Counted from the stretch's first letter, positions 46,238-54,801 are shown. The stretch: DNA of 64,000 nucleotides from Hyphomicrobium sulfonivorans (GCF_013306565.1 NZ_PZPO01000002.1:12501-76500), one strand, 5' to 3'. Program-made: numbers and translations. The notes: generated by a model from the letters alone, not told the origin.

Positions 46238-46257
46238 TGGTGGCAGCGCTGCCACCA
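46238..46257. repeat. 20-bp perfect palindrome
   Basis: TGGTGGCAGCGCTGCCACCA is a perfect 10-bp dyad with no loop. It lies in the 470-bp gap between the TPR gene and pyk. It has no T run, so it is not a standard terminator. No protein-coding gene is visible in 46015-46488. Confidence 0.5.
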
Positions 46258-46415
46258 GATGGCTGACCTTTTCGCGTGGCGCCTAGTCATGTCAGAGCGG
46301 GGCGCGTTCCGGTCTAGTGGGCCGCCAGCCGGTTGCTTTCTGTGACAGCCCGTTGCCGCTGCCTGATCGTGAGAATGGCAAGCTTCGTCGACGCTCCGCG
46401 CACGCAGCCGCAAAT

Positions 46416-46455
46416 GAAAACGGCACCATCGCAGCGGTTTGCGATGATGCCGTTG
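46416..46455 (-). terminator. Terminator of pyk
   Basis: On the minus strand AACGGCATCATCGCA pairs with TGCGATGGTGCCGTT (one G-U) around a short loop, then TTTTCATTT. It lies about 35 bp after the pyk stop. Confidence 0.85.
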
Positions 46456-46488
46456 TGACTTCTCAGAACGACGGGTGACAACAACCGA

Positions 46489-47934
46489 TCAGCGGACTTC
46501 CGCGATGGGCGCGCCGTGTTCGTCCACGAACGCAATGCGGATCATGTTGGTGGCTCCGGGCGAGCCGAAAGGCACGCCAGCGGTAATCAGCACCCCGTTG
46601 TTGGGTTGCACGAAGCCCTCGTCGAAGGCGATGCGGCAGGCCTTGCTGACCATGTCCGTCAGCGTTGCCGGGTCAGCTGTCATCACCGATTGAATGCCCC
46701 AGACCAGCGAAAGACGCCGGGCAGTGGACTCGATCGGCGTCAGGCCCATGATCGGCAGGCCAGGACGCTCGCGGGTGACGCGCAGCGCTGTCGAGCCGGT
46801 GGCCGTGTAGCAGACGATGGCCGATAGCTTTACCGTGTCAGCGATGGCGTGGACAGCGGCCGCGATTGCGTCGGCACCCGTCGGCTGCGGCGCGGTGCGG
46901 GTCGCGTGAATTATCGCGTCGTAGCTGGGATCGGATTCCACCTCAATCGCGATGCGGTCCATCATCTGGATCGCCTCGGTCGGGAACTGACCGATTGCGG
47001 ATTCAGCCGAAAGCATCACGGCATCGGCGCCATCGAACACGGCGGTGGCAACGTCCGAAACTTCAGCGCGCGTCGGAACGGGCGACGAAATCATGCTTTC
47101 CAGCATCTGCGTGGCGACGACCACCGGCTTGCCGGCAGCGCGGGCCTTGCGGGTGATCTGCTTCTGCAACCCAGGCACGCGCTCGACCGGCATCTCGACG
47201 CCGAGATCGCCGCGCGCAACCATGATGCCGTCCGATGCAGCGATGATCGCGTCGAGATCGCTGATGGCGGATGGCTTCTCGATCTTGGACAGCAGCGCCG
47301 CGCGATCGCCCACGATCTCGCGCACTTGAAGTACGTCTTCGGCGCGCTGAATGAACGACAGCGCGATCCAGTCAACGCCGAGCTTCAGCACGTGCGCCAG
47401 GTCGGCGCGGTCCTTCTCGGTCAGCGGACCGATGGGAAGCAGCGTATCGGGCAGGCTGATACCCTTGCGGCTGCCAAGCGAGCCGCCGACAATCACTTCA
47501 GCGGTGATGACATCCTTGGTCTTTTCGGTAACGCGCATGCGCAGCTTGCCATCGTCGAGCAGCAGCATGTGGCCCGGCTCGACGCCAGCGAAGATCTGCG
47601 GATGCGGAAGATGCACCGACTCTGATGATCCGGGCTTTTCAGCGCGCTCGAAGCGGAACGTGGCGCCATCGTTGACGAAGGCGCGGCCGCCGGTAAATTC
47701 GCCGACGCGGAATTTCGGGCCTTGGATGTCGGCAAGTACGCCGATCGGATGCCGATGGCGTTTGGCAACCCAGCGGACGGAATTGAGCAGCGCACGCGCG
47801 GTGTCGTGCGATGAGTGGCTCATGTTGATGCGAAATACGTCGACGCCAGCCAGAAACAGGCGCTCGATGATTTCAGTTGCCGAGGTAGCCGGCCCTAGGG
47901 TCGCGACGACCTTGACCCTTCTTTGACGTCTCAT
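46489..47934 (-). CDS. pyk: Pyruvate kinase
   Basis: A 481-aa glycolytic enzyme making pyruvate and ATP from phosphoenolpyruvate and ADP. It starts RVKVVATLGPATS. The barrel has VFRINMSHSSHDTA, then ISDLDAIIAASDGIMVARGDLGVEMP, the signature with the metal-binding acidic residues, and KPVVVATQMLESMI. The C-terminal domain includes AIVCYTATGSTALRVTRERP. Its ATG overlaps the stop of the DUF1036 gene by 4 bp (ATGA), so the pair is one transcript. Confidence 0.97.
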   Translation of the reverse strand: MRRQRRVKVVATLGPATSATEIIERLFLAGVDVFRINMSHSSHDTARALLNSVRWVAKRHRHPIGVLADIQGPKFRVGEFTGGRAFVNDGATFRFERAEKPGSSESVHLPHPQIFAGVEPGHMLLLDDGKLRMRVTEKTKDVITAEVIVGGSLGSRKGISLPDTLLPIGPLTEKDRADLAHVLKLGVDWIALSFIQRAEDVLQVREIVGDRAALLSKIEKPSAISDLDAIIAASDGIMVARGDLGVEMPVERVPGLQKQITRKARAAGKPVVVATQMLESMISSPVPTRAEVSDVATAVFDGADAVMLSAESAIGQFPTEAIQMMDRIAIEVESDPSYDAIIHATRTAPQPTGADAIAAAVHAIADTVKLSAIVCYTATGSTALRVTRERPGLPIMGLTPIESTARRLSLVWGIQSVMTADPATLTDMVSKACRIAFDEGFVQPNNGVLITAGVPFGSPGATNMIRIAFVDEHGAPIAEVR

Positions 47935-48473
47935 TTTTCACTCGCCTCGGGGTCGGTGAGGCGGATGGTCCATTCCTGCGACTCGCCGGTGTCCACTTCA
48001 AAAAACCCAGTACGTTTGTGGCCGCGTTGCTGACAATCCTGCACGCCGCGGATGGCAAACGATTTGTCGTCGGTGCACATGAAATTGTCACCGGCCCACT
48101 CACCACCCCGGTCATAGTCTAGGGCGTGAATGTAAATAAAACGGCTGGGGACAGGACCCTTCAACAGCGTCTCACAGGTTTGCGAGGCGATGTTCCACCA
48201 GCCTTCAGTAGCCCACCCCGTGGCGTCTTGATAGCCAACGGCTACGCCGACGCGGCTTGAGGTGGAGTTGCACAGTTTGAGATCTGCATGTGCGGATGAA
48301 GAAAAGACGAGCATGCCGGGGATCAGCACCACACCGGCCAGAAGGCCGGCCCGCTGCAAAAATCCATCTCGGCCCCGTGATACCACGCCCGCCCGCTCCG
48401 CTCGGTTATGCAGTCCAAACCAGTTCCCCCGCTGCGGCGCCGGTAAAGGCGCCCCATCGCTTCGCCGTTGCAT
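47931..48473 (-). CDS. DUF1036-family exported protein
   Basis: A 180-aa protein with a membrane or signal segment near residues 40-63 (AGLLAGVVLIPGMLVFSSSAHA). The DUF1036 domain follows: LKLCNSTSSRVGVAVGYQDATGW, then WWNIASQTCETLL and YIHALDYDRGGEW. Such proteins are small periplasmic or membrane-associated alphaproteobacterial proteins of unknown function. The start is uncertain; ATG at 48473 is the first Met before the signal segment. Gene order DUF1036-pyk with 4-bp overlap implies translational coupling. Confidence 0.82.
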   Translation of the reverse strand: MQRRSDGAPLPAPQRGNWFGLHNRAERAGVVSRGRDGFLQRAGLLAGVVLIPGMLVFSSSAHADLKLCNSTSSRVGVAVGYQDATGWATEGWWNIASQTCETLLKGPVPSRFIYIHALDYDRGGEWAGDNFMCTDDKSFAIRGVQDCQQRGHKRTGFFEVDTGESQEWTIRLTDPEASEK

Positions 48474-48825
48474 CGGATGTGAGGCTTCCCAGAAAGGCAG
48501 GAGGGAAGTGCCGAGTGTCCGAAGCGGACAGGGACAGCACATATTTTGCACGAACTTGGCGGCATTGCGATGGTGTGGGGAAATAGGGCGTGGGAAATGA
48601 CAACACCTGGCACGCAGCGTTGGAACGAACCAGCCTGACACCTTTGATCGCCGGGCTCTGACGTGTGCCCGAAATCTCGGTACAGTCCGCCGAACCAGCG
48701 GTTACTGCCATTGAAATTCCCCATGCATATTCTCAGTGTTGGTTTGCTCAATCGGCTCGCCTGCGTCAAGCGGCGCACCGACGCGGGTAGTTTCGATTCA
48801 CCGCTTCAAAGGCTATATTGGAGAT

Positions 48826-49707
48826 ATGTTGCACCTCGATGGCTGCGAGCCATCTGCGCTCGCCGATTCACCCGATCCAGACAGCTACGAGCTGATCCCT
48901 GGCAGGCTTGATGCCGGTTTGATCGTGTTGTGCGATCACGCCACCAACATCATTCCCGAGGGCTATGGCTCGCTTGGCCTGCCCGCAGCCGAGCTGCGGC
49001 GCCACATCGCCTATGATATCGGTGCGGCCGCCGTGACGAAGCAACTGGCCGCGCGCCTTGGCGTGCCGGCCGTTCTGACGCGGTTTTCCAGGCTGCTGAT
49101 CGACCCCAACCGTGGGCTTGATGACCCGACGCTGGTGATGCGCATCTCCGATGGCGCGGTCATCGCTGGCAATCGCCACCTGGATGAGGCCGAACGCGAG
49201 AAGCGTGTGCGCCAGTATTATGAGCCCTACCATCGGCGCATCGACCAGTTGATCGAAAGCTGCGTGGCTGCCGGCGTGCCGCCGGTGCTGCTGTCGGTGC
49301 ACAGCTTCACCGATAACTGGAAAGGCGTCGCCCGGCCCTGGCATGCGGCCATTCTGTGGGACCGCGACTATCGCTTTGCCGTGCCGCTGCTGAATGCGCT
49401 GCGTACCGATTCGGACATCGTGGTAGGCGAAAATGAACCCTATGACGGAAAACTTGCGGGCGACAGCATGTGGCGGCATGGCACGCGCCGCGGGCTGGCC
49501 CACGCCATCATCGAGATCCGGCAGGATCTGATTACGCATCCGGATGGCCAGCAGGCCTGGGCGGAGCGGATTGCACAGGCCATCGAAAGCATTTTTGCCG
49601 AGGCGGAGCGCACCGAAGAATTGCATCAGGTGCGCTACTTCGGCTCCCATACCGATACGGATGAAGCGCCGCCCTACACCAGTCCAGCCGAAAGGAATGC
49701 TCGATGA
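48826..49707 (+). CDS. N-formylglutamate amidohydrolase family, paralogue 2
   Basis: A 293-aa FGase-family protein. Zinc-site and catalytic regions are IVLCDHATNIIPEGYGSLG, RFSRLLIDPNRGLDDP and VLLSVHSFTDNWKG, then GLAHAIIEIRQDLI. It is only distantly similar to paralogue 1 at 43225. ATG at 48826 has GGAG upstream. It overlaps the DUF1244 gene by 4 bp, a pairing I have seen as common in rhizobia. Its substrate may be a formylated or other N-acylated amino acid. Confidence 0.85.
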   Translation: MLHLDGCEPSALADSPDPDSYELIPGRLDAGLIVLCDHATNIIPEGYGSLGLPAAELRRHIAYDIGAAAVTKQLAARLGVPAVLTRFSRLLIDPNRGLDDPTLVMRISDGAVIAGNRHLDEAEREKRVRQYYEPYHRRIDQLIESCVAAGVPPVLLSVHSFTDNWKGVARPWHAAILWDRDYRFAVPLLNALRTDSDIVVGENEPYDGKLAGDSMWRHGTRRGLAHAIIEIRQDLITHPDGQQAWAERIAQAIESIFAEAERTEELHQVRYFGSHTDTDEAPPYTSPAERNAR

Positions 49708-50018
49708 CCGGCATCGACAGCGACACAACAACGAAAATCGAGGCGGCTGCGTTTCGGCGTCTGGTGCAGCATCTGCAGCAGCGTACCGACGTGCAGAACA
49801 TCGACCTGATGAATCTGGCGGGGTTCTGCCGCAACTGCCTGAGCAACTGGTATCAGGAAGCTGCCGCCGAACTGGGCACACCGCTCAGCAAGGATCAGGC
49901 GCGCGAGATCGTATGCGGCATGCCCTATGCCGAGTGGCGTGCGCGCCATCAGACCGAAGCATCGGCCGACGCACAGGCAAAGTTCGCGCAGTCAGAGGCG
50001 GCGCACGAAAAAGGCTGA
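49704..50018 (+). CDS. DUF1244-family protein
   Basis: A 104-aa cytoplasmic protein of the DUF1244 family. The family motif is MNLAGFCRNCLSNWYQEAA, with two Cys three residues apart, followed by AREIVCGMPYAEWRARHQ. The function is unknown. The ATG overlaps the upstream FGase stop (ATGA), so the two proteins are made together. Confidence 0.88.
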   Translation: MTGIDSDTTTKIEAAAFRRLVQHLQQRTDVQNIDLMNLAGFCRNCLSNWYQEAAAELGTPLSKDQAREIVCGMPYAEWRARHQTEASADAQAKFAQSEAAHEKG

Positions 50019-50212
50019 GGCCTGGACGCTTGCGCGCATGAACGTTCGACGCTGCAGCGGCGCTTTGGAGATGTCACCATTGGTGTGACGCCAGCGCCGC
50101 AGGGGACAAACCAAGATTTCTCTGGATGGTTCTGCCACTCGCCTTGAAGGGGCAAGACGGCATCGATAGCGTCAGTCTCTCAAGTTTCAGTATCGCGACG
50201 GGAGATAGAGGG

Positions 50213-50512
50213 ATGACGACGCTACAGGCCTCAGCGCAGGCGCAACTGCGCCAGCTCGTCGAGCAGATCGAGCGGCTAGAAGAAGAGAAGAAGGCGCTCG
50301 CCGGCGACATTCGCGACAAATATCTGGAAGCCAAGGGTATCGGCTTCGACGTGAAGGTGCTGCGCCAGGTGGTTCGCCTGCGCAAGAAGAGCACAACTGA
50401 GCGTCAGGAAGAGGACGCAGTGCTTGAGGTATACCTGCACGCGCTGGGCATGCTCGGCCCGTCCGATTCCGAGCACGACGCGATGGTCGATCAGATGATC
50501 GCTGCCGAGTAA
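50213..50512 (+). CDS. gapR: GapR-type nucleoid protein (DUF2312)
   Basis: A 99-aa protein of the DUF2312/UPF0335 family. The N-terminal coiled coil (LRQLVEQIERLEEEKKALAGDIRDKY) and the following KGIGFDVKVLRQVVRLRKKS match GapR, the alphaproteobacterial nucleoid protein. GapR clamps overtwisted DNA ahead of replication and transcription and stimulates topoisomerases. ATG at 50213 has GGAGATAGAGGG upstream; the extra 29 codons before it are not conserved. Confidence 0.9.
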   Translation: MTTLQASAQAQLRQLVEQIERLEEEKKALAGDIRDKYLEAKGIGFDVKVLRQVVRLRKKSTTERQEEDAVLEVYLHALGMLGPSDSEHDAMVDQMIAAE

Positions 50513-50654
50513 GCTGACGTAACGATGGCCCATCGCCTCTGAGCAGGTGACGGGCCTTTCGCGCACCCGCACAATCCGCAGGCGCTTGTCACACCGCCTC
50601 GACCGGCATCATTGCAACGGTCGAAGCGGTGCGTCTGAGTATATAACGCTGTGC

Positions 50655-51185
50655 TTATTGTGCGCTGACATCGGTGCGCGAGCGTTCGATCACTTCTGGA
50701 TCGAGCACCGGCATAAGCTCTGCACGGTCATTGCTGCGGCGGACGCGGCCGTCGAACTGAGCGCCTTCGTCAATTGCGAGGTTCTGGTGGGTCACGTCGC
50801 CGTCTACCTTGGCGGTTGCGTGCAGCTTCACCGTTACTGCACGAATGGCGCCGCGTACCCCGCCACGCACTTCGATTTCCTCAGCGCAGACTGTGCCCGT
50901 CACCGAGCCTTCTTCGGTGATCACAACCTGTTTGCCGTGCACGTTGCCGCGCACATCGCCATCAACCTGCAGACGGTTGGCGGAAATGATGGTGATCCGT
51001 TCGCCCAGAATGGTGAGGTCGGTTCCGATCACGGAGGTGCCGGTGCTGGCCGACGACGAGCGATCGAACGGCGACTGGCTTGGAGTAGGTGGGATCTGAC
51101 GCGGAGGCTGCAGACCGCCCGATGCGAGCGGCAGCGGGCCGGGCTTGGGTTGCAACAGTCCGTTCTTGCTATCCGAATTGAACAC
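50655..51185 (-). CDS. Bactofilin-family protein
   Basis: A 176-aa protein of the bactofilin (DUF583) family, which self-assembles into membrane-associated filaments that position cell-wall enzymes. A Pro-rich N-terminal tail (residues 1-50) precedes a right-handed beta-helix made of short repeats: GTDLTILGERITI, LQVDGDVRGNVHG, GSVTGTVCAEEIEVRGGV and KVDGDVTHQNLAIDEGAQFDG. The start is GTG at 51185 with AGGAGG seven bases upstream. The long frame past it is not real. Confidence 0.88.
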   Translation of the reverse strand: MFNSDSKNGLLQPKPGPLPLASGGLQPPRQIPPTPSQSPFDRSSSASTGTSVIGTDLTILGERITIISANRLQVDGDVRGNVHGKQVVITEEGSVTGTVCAEEIEVRGGVRGAIRAVTVKLHATAKVDGDVTHQNLAIDEGAQFDGRVRRSNDRAELMPVLDPEVIERSRTDVSAQ

Positions 51186-51433
51186 GCGATTACCTCCTGC
51201 GCGACCGGCGCGCCTTCCCACCACTAAAATGAATGTCCCACGGCAACGATGGAGGCCCACATACGCGGCTATTTTTTGTCGATATTGAGAAGGTGCGCCA
51301 TGAATCGGACTGGTCTGTTTTTTGCTGGGCTTACCGTTTGGCTTTCTGCCAAAACTTGGCGCCAGTGTTATGCAAGAGTGATCGGCGCAGCGCTTGCGAC
51401 CCCCCTCGCGCGAAGCCCCATGGAAAGGCAAGC

Positions 51434-51679
51434 ATGTACCCAAACGATCCGCGAACTCTGGTTGAGCAGACGATGGCTTCCATCCAGCGCATTGCGCTGA
51501 AGATTGCATCGCTGCCGGTGGAAGAGCGCGCAGCTGCGCTTCAGGATGCGCACAACGTGTATGCCGATGCGATGCATGATCTGGGCGAGAACGATGCTGC
51601 TGCCGCCGAATGGGTTGAGACCGTGATGGGTGCAATTCGCACGCTGGTGGATCGCATCGATGAGGATCGCGGCCGCTAG
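51434..51679 (+). CDS. Hypothetical small helical protein
   Basis: An 81-aa acidic, helix-rich protein with repeated VEERAAALQDAHNVYADA-like heptads and a C-terminal VETVMGAIRTLVDRIDEDRGR. No family is recognised. The ATG has GGAAAGG upstream. A RIME-like repeat overlaps its stop codon. It is divergent from the bactofilin gene. Confidence 0.65.
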   Translation: MYPNDPRTLVEQTMASIQRIALKIASLPVEERAAALQDAHNVYADAMHDLGENDAAAAEWVETVMGAIRTLVDRIDEDRGR

Positions 51680-51770
51680 AGTGCTTCCGGAACCGGTTTT
51701 CCGACAAGAAGCACGTAAAACAAACGGCTAGAATCTCTCGGCGGTTCAACAAAACGCTGACAGGCTCTAG
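51676..51770. repeat. RIME-like palindromic repeat
   Basis: A 95-bp element bounded by CTAGAG and CTCTAG. Its first arm folds as GTGCTTC with GAAGCAC around CCGGAACCGGTTTTCCG. The second half carries GGTTCAAC. This is the arrangement of the RIME-type extragenic palindromes of Rhizobiales. It overlaps the last codon of the upstream gene. Confidence 0.6.
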
Positions 51771-51840
51771 CAGCTTGCGAAATCGTTTTTCCTGAGCCGC
51801 ATCTACACTTCAAAAATATCGGCGCTGATGTCCGTTCAAT

Positions 51841-52296
51841 GTGTCTGGGAAGTTGAACAGTTGCTCATATGCGTTCACTATCGAAGGCGTAGCAAGCGCG
51901 AGCTATGCCATGCGTTCCGGGCATCGACAGAAGCTTTCCAGGAGGCCGGCGAATTCATTCGCTGAACTCGACAGGCTTGAGCTGGGCGCAGCGCTGCTTG
52001 AGCGCGATGCAATCAACAATCGCGCGTGGCTGACGGAGCTGGGCAAGCGCCCGCCGTATCACATTCCGCGTTGGGTCAGATTCTCGCGGCGCGGGCAAAA
52101 GCTCTGGATCGGTGCGCTGGAGCGCGCTGACTGGGCCGCTGAAACGGCCGTAACAATTTATAAAAATCGCAGGTTGCGCTGGGTGCTGCGAACGGGCTTT
52201 GCGTTCGTGCTGGATCTGGTGTGCGTGGTAGCGGCGCTGGGCTTTATTCTGGCCGCTGTCGCCTTTGCCTATGCGCTGTTCGTGCCGCCGATCTGA
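51841..52296 (+). CDS. Hypothetical membrane protein
   Basis: A 151-aa protein with a basic N-terminal half and one or two membrane segments at the C-terminus (RTGFAFVLDLVCVVAALGFILAAVAFAYALFV). No family recognised. The start is unclear: GTG at 51841 and ATG at 51910 both lack a good ribosome-binding site. GC-rich third positions and the clean membrane tail support it as real. Confidence 0.5.
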   Translation: MSGKLNSCSYAFTIEGVASASYAMRSGHRQKLSRRPANSFAELDRLELGAALLERDAINNRAWLTELGKRPPYHIPRWVRFSRRGQKLWIGALERADWAAETAVTIYKNRRLRWVLRTGFAFVLDLVCVVAALGFILAAVAFAYALFVPPI

Positions 52297-52356
52297 TCGG
52301 AGTTAGCGCCAAACAAAACCGCTGGCTGAAAAGTACTGAGAGGGCTGCGTCTATGC

Positions 52357-52884
52357 TCAGCCGCGCTCGTACACGGCCGCGCAGATGCGATCGTCTTCAA
52401 GCTTCTTTGCAAGGTCAGTTGCGCCGCCCGGTGCCCTTCCGGCCTGATGATCGATGTGGCGCTGTTCACACCAGCGCCAGCGCGGATCATCGCGCGAGGT
52501 AACAGGTTCGACGGCGGCGGGCTCTTCAGCGGGAAGCCGCGACTCCTGCTTGGGCACAACAATGCTGTCGCCGCTGTCGATAGCCTGCGCGCCATTTTCA
52601 GCGTCGGGTTTTTTGGCGTCGATCGAGCCGGTTTCAATGCGTGATGTTGGGCCTGAAGTCAAACCTGCGGTGGGAATGGCGACCGCTCTGTCGACGGATG
52701 CATTCTGTACGCGCGCGGGCTTGTGGCGGCGCGCCACCTTCTTGGTGTTGGTCTGGCGGTAGTGCTTGGTGCTGGATGGCGACGAGGACGTCATCATGAG
52801 GCCATCGGTGGTGGCGCATCCCGCGAGCAACGCAGACATGACAATGCAGCTAACGACCAATGCTCTGCGGCTTACCGACGACAT
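52357..52884 (-). CDS. Putative lipoprotein
   Basis: A 175-aa exported protein with a type II signal peptide and lipobox: VVSCIVMSALLAGCATTDG, with Cys23 the expected lipidation site. The mature part is low-complexity and basic at first (KKVARRHKPARVQ), then acidic, ending with a short conserved-looking RWRWCEQRHIDHQAG and DLAKKLEDDRICAAVYERG. Function unknown. LspA at 54802 would process it. Confidence 0.75.
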   Translation of the reverse strand: MSSVSRRALVVSCIVMSALLAGCATTDGLMMTSSSPSSTKHYRQTNTKKVARRHKPARVQNASVDRAVAIPTAGLTSGPTSRIETGSIDAKKPDAENGAQAIDSGDSIVVPKQESRLPAEEPAAVEPVTSRDDPRWRWCEQRHIDHQAGRAPGGATDLAKKLEDDRICAAVYERG

Positions 52885-53224
52885 GACCCCACCTCCAAGA
52901 ATCAGACGGAGCTAGTCCATCTGGAACTATCTATTCGGCTAGCTGACTCGCGGCGGGGGCAACAGGCTATGGTGGCGAAAGCCTGTTAAAGCGGCATCTT
53001 TGATGTGCAAATCGTTTGGAAGAATTGCGTCGGGCCGATAATTTTCCCCATCTGCATGCGATAGGCGCCCAATATTTCAGGCACTGTTGCTCGCCGCGCC
53101 CTTTGCCTGGAGCGCCTGATTCGGCGGCAAGCGCACAGTTTTCTGGTGCATAAGCAGGCAAATCAGAGAATTAATTGTTGCAGAGATTGCGTTCAGCGTG
53201 TTCGCCGGCAGGGAGGGATACGCC
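52885..53224. other. Intergenic stretch
   Basis: About 340 bp between the lipoprotein gene start and a small membrane-protein gene. I see no gene, repeat or recognisable RNA. Confidence 0.5.
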
Positions 53225-53347
53225 ATGCACAGCAGACGCACGCAGGCGCTCGAAGGCCTGACTGAAAGCGCGGTTCTCTGGTTTCTGATCGGGTTGGTGA
53301 TGATCGGTACGATTGCCTGCGTTCTCGGCCTCATCGTGCCAGACTGA
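53225..53347 (+). CDS. Small single-span membrane protein
   Basis: A 40-codon gene (MHSRRTQALEGLTESAVLWF then a hydrophobic span to the C-terminal IVPD). The basic N-terminus and one membrane helix suggest an inner-membrane microprotein. GGGAGGG lies about seven bases before the ATG and third positions are G/C-rich. No family recognised. Confidence 0.55.
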   Translation: MHSRRTQALEGLTESAVLWFLIGLVMIGTIACVLGLIVPD

Positions 53348-53504
53348 CAAGCCGGCTAACGGTTCGGCCAGACGTTTTCGCGGGTGCCACCGGGCCCGGC
53401 TGATCCATGCGAAGTAAATGCGATCGTCCGGCGGATTTTGACGAAATTGATAGCCGTGCCCGTTAGTCTCCCGTCGCGATGCAATATGGGATGCGGAGAC
53501 AACA

Positions 53505-53786
53505 ATGAGCCAAAACATCATCGTCGAGACGCGCAAGAAGCTCGATGAGCTGGAGCAGCGTATTCACGCGGCCCGGAACTCGATCGGCGCGTCCGGCAAC
53601 TTCAGCGCTGAGGCGCAGAAGGATTGGGACGACATGGTCGCCAAGCACAGCGATATTCGCCGCAAGCTGGACGCGCAGCCGGATCATCCGGTCGGCGTTG
53701 CCGAGGGCCTGCGCTATGACGTCGACACCCTGAGCGGCGCCTATGAGAAGTGGGTGGCCAAGATCGAAGGCAAGTTCAACGCTTGA
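53505..53786 (+). CDS. Hypothetical small coiled-coil protein
   Basis: A 93-aa soluble protein: a coiled coil at the start (IIVETRKKLDELEQRIHAAR), a second helix (AEAQKDWDDMVAKHSDIRRKL) and a C-terminal GLRYDVDTLSGAYEKWVAKIEGKF. The ATG has GGAGACAAC upstream. No family recognised. It is convergent with pqqA copy 2. Confidence 0.7.
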   Translation: MSQNIIVETRKKLDELEQRIHAARNSIGASGNFSAEAQKDWDDMVAKHSDIRRKLDAQPDHPVGVAEGLRYDVDTLSGAYEKWVAKIEGKFNA

Positions 53787-53871
53787 GACACGTGGCGGCC
53801 TGAAGGCAGCGTGCCCCTTGGCTCCAAGCCCCTCTGAGTTCCGGAGATTGGCGTACGCTCCGAATCCGTCC

Positions 53872-53908
53872 GGGCAAAAAAATACGGCGGTCGAAATTTC
53901 GACCGCCG
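53872..53908 (-). terminator. Terminator of pqqA copy 2
   Basis: A 24-bp perfect palindrome at 53885-53908 (CGGCGGTCGAAA with TTTCGACCGCCG). On the minus strand it is followed by TATTTTTTTG. It lies 26 bp past the pqqA stop. Confidence 0.9.
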
Positions 53909-53933
53909 CATCTCTACCGCAGTAGAACGACAA

Positions 53934-54023
53934 TCAGATGATGTCGATCTCGGCCGGCATATAGGAAGTGACTTCGAGGCCAACTTCCTGCTCACGCACC
54001 TGCGGCTTGTTCCAGGTCTTCAT
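53934..54023 (-). CDS. pqqA: PQQ precursor peptide PqqA, copy 2
   Basis: A 29-codon gene whose peptide starts MKTWNKPQV and ends REQEVGLEVTSYMPAEIDII, identical over the last 20 residues to copy 1. Over those 20 codons the DNA differs at eight synonymous third positions and at no amino acid, so purifying selection on the peptide is evident. Glu17 and Tyr21 are kept. AAGGAGGAAAC precedes the ATG; the frame upstream is open but not coding. No pqqBCDE genes adjoin. Residues 3, 5 and 8 differ between the copies (V/T, T/N, A/Q). Confidence 0.93.
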   Translation of the reverse strand: MKTWNKPQVREQEVGLEVTSYMPAEIDII

Positions 54024-54287
54024 GGGTAGTTTCCTCCTTGATGGGAGGACGTCGGCATGGGCCCGTCCCCCACCACCCGGTATAGGTTGACGCATGGGCC
54101 GCTGCAACTGGATTCTGCGATTTTTGGTTATGTCTTGAGGTAGTTGCGTGTCTTTTTGGATGCCGCAGCGCAGCAAAAAATTCATCCGTTGCCGGTTTTT
54201 TCCGCAATGGAGCGGACGCGCAAAAGTTAACCTGCGCCGACGTCCAGGTCAGGAAAATTCAGTAGTGAGCAGAAGCCGGAGTGAGCC

Positions 54288-54734
54288 TCACTCCTCGGCG
54301 TCGCCGCTGTTCCACTTCTGGATGGCGGTGAGGACGGACTTGCGGCACGGGCCAAGCGGGCCTTCGACATGGGCCACTTCATCGCCGCGGATGCCGGCAT
54401 CGCGATAGTGCTTATCGCAATAGGCCTGCTGCTGCGCCTGAAGCTCGGCCTGCGAGCGCTTTTTGGCGACGTCCGGATCGTTGATGGCGAGCTGCGGCTG
54501 CTCGGGCGCGGAACCGGGGGCGGGCAGGCGATCAAGCGTTGGCGGAACGACAAGCGGAGCACGCTCGGCGAGCTGCGGTTGCGCCGATTTCTGGCTCGCC
54601 GCGTTCAATCCGACCGCGTTGAAGATGCCGCCGTTAAACTCGACGTCGTCCATGGAGCAGCCAGCAACCGCAATAGCCGCACACAGCGGCAGCAGAGGCT
54701 TAAATGCTCGAACGGCAAAGGATTTCGGCGGCAT
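54288..54734 (-). CDS. Putative lipoprotein
   Basis: A 148-aa exported protein with a lipobox (LPLCAAIAVAGCSMDD, Cys26 lipidated). The mature part begins FNGGIFNAVGLNAAS, has a Pro-rich middle, and ends with a compact AYCDKHYRDAGIRGDEV and GPLGPCRKS region with two Cys. No function recognised. It lies 67 bp downstream of lspA on the same strand, and its N-terminal signal needs that enzyme. Confidence 0.78.
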   Translation of the reverse strand: MPPKSFAVRAFKPLLPLCAAIAVAGCSMDDVEFNGGIFNAVGLNAASQKSAQPQLAERAPLVVPPTLDRLPAPGSAPEQPQLAINDPDVAKKRSQAELQAQQQAYCDKHYRDAGIRGDEVAHVEGPLGPCRKSVLTAIQKWNSGDAEE

Positions 54735-54801
54735 GTTTTCCCCCGTGGCGTCCCTGCCAACATGACGATGGCTAGGTGCGGCGCAACGCTAATTTACTGC
54801 G

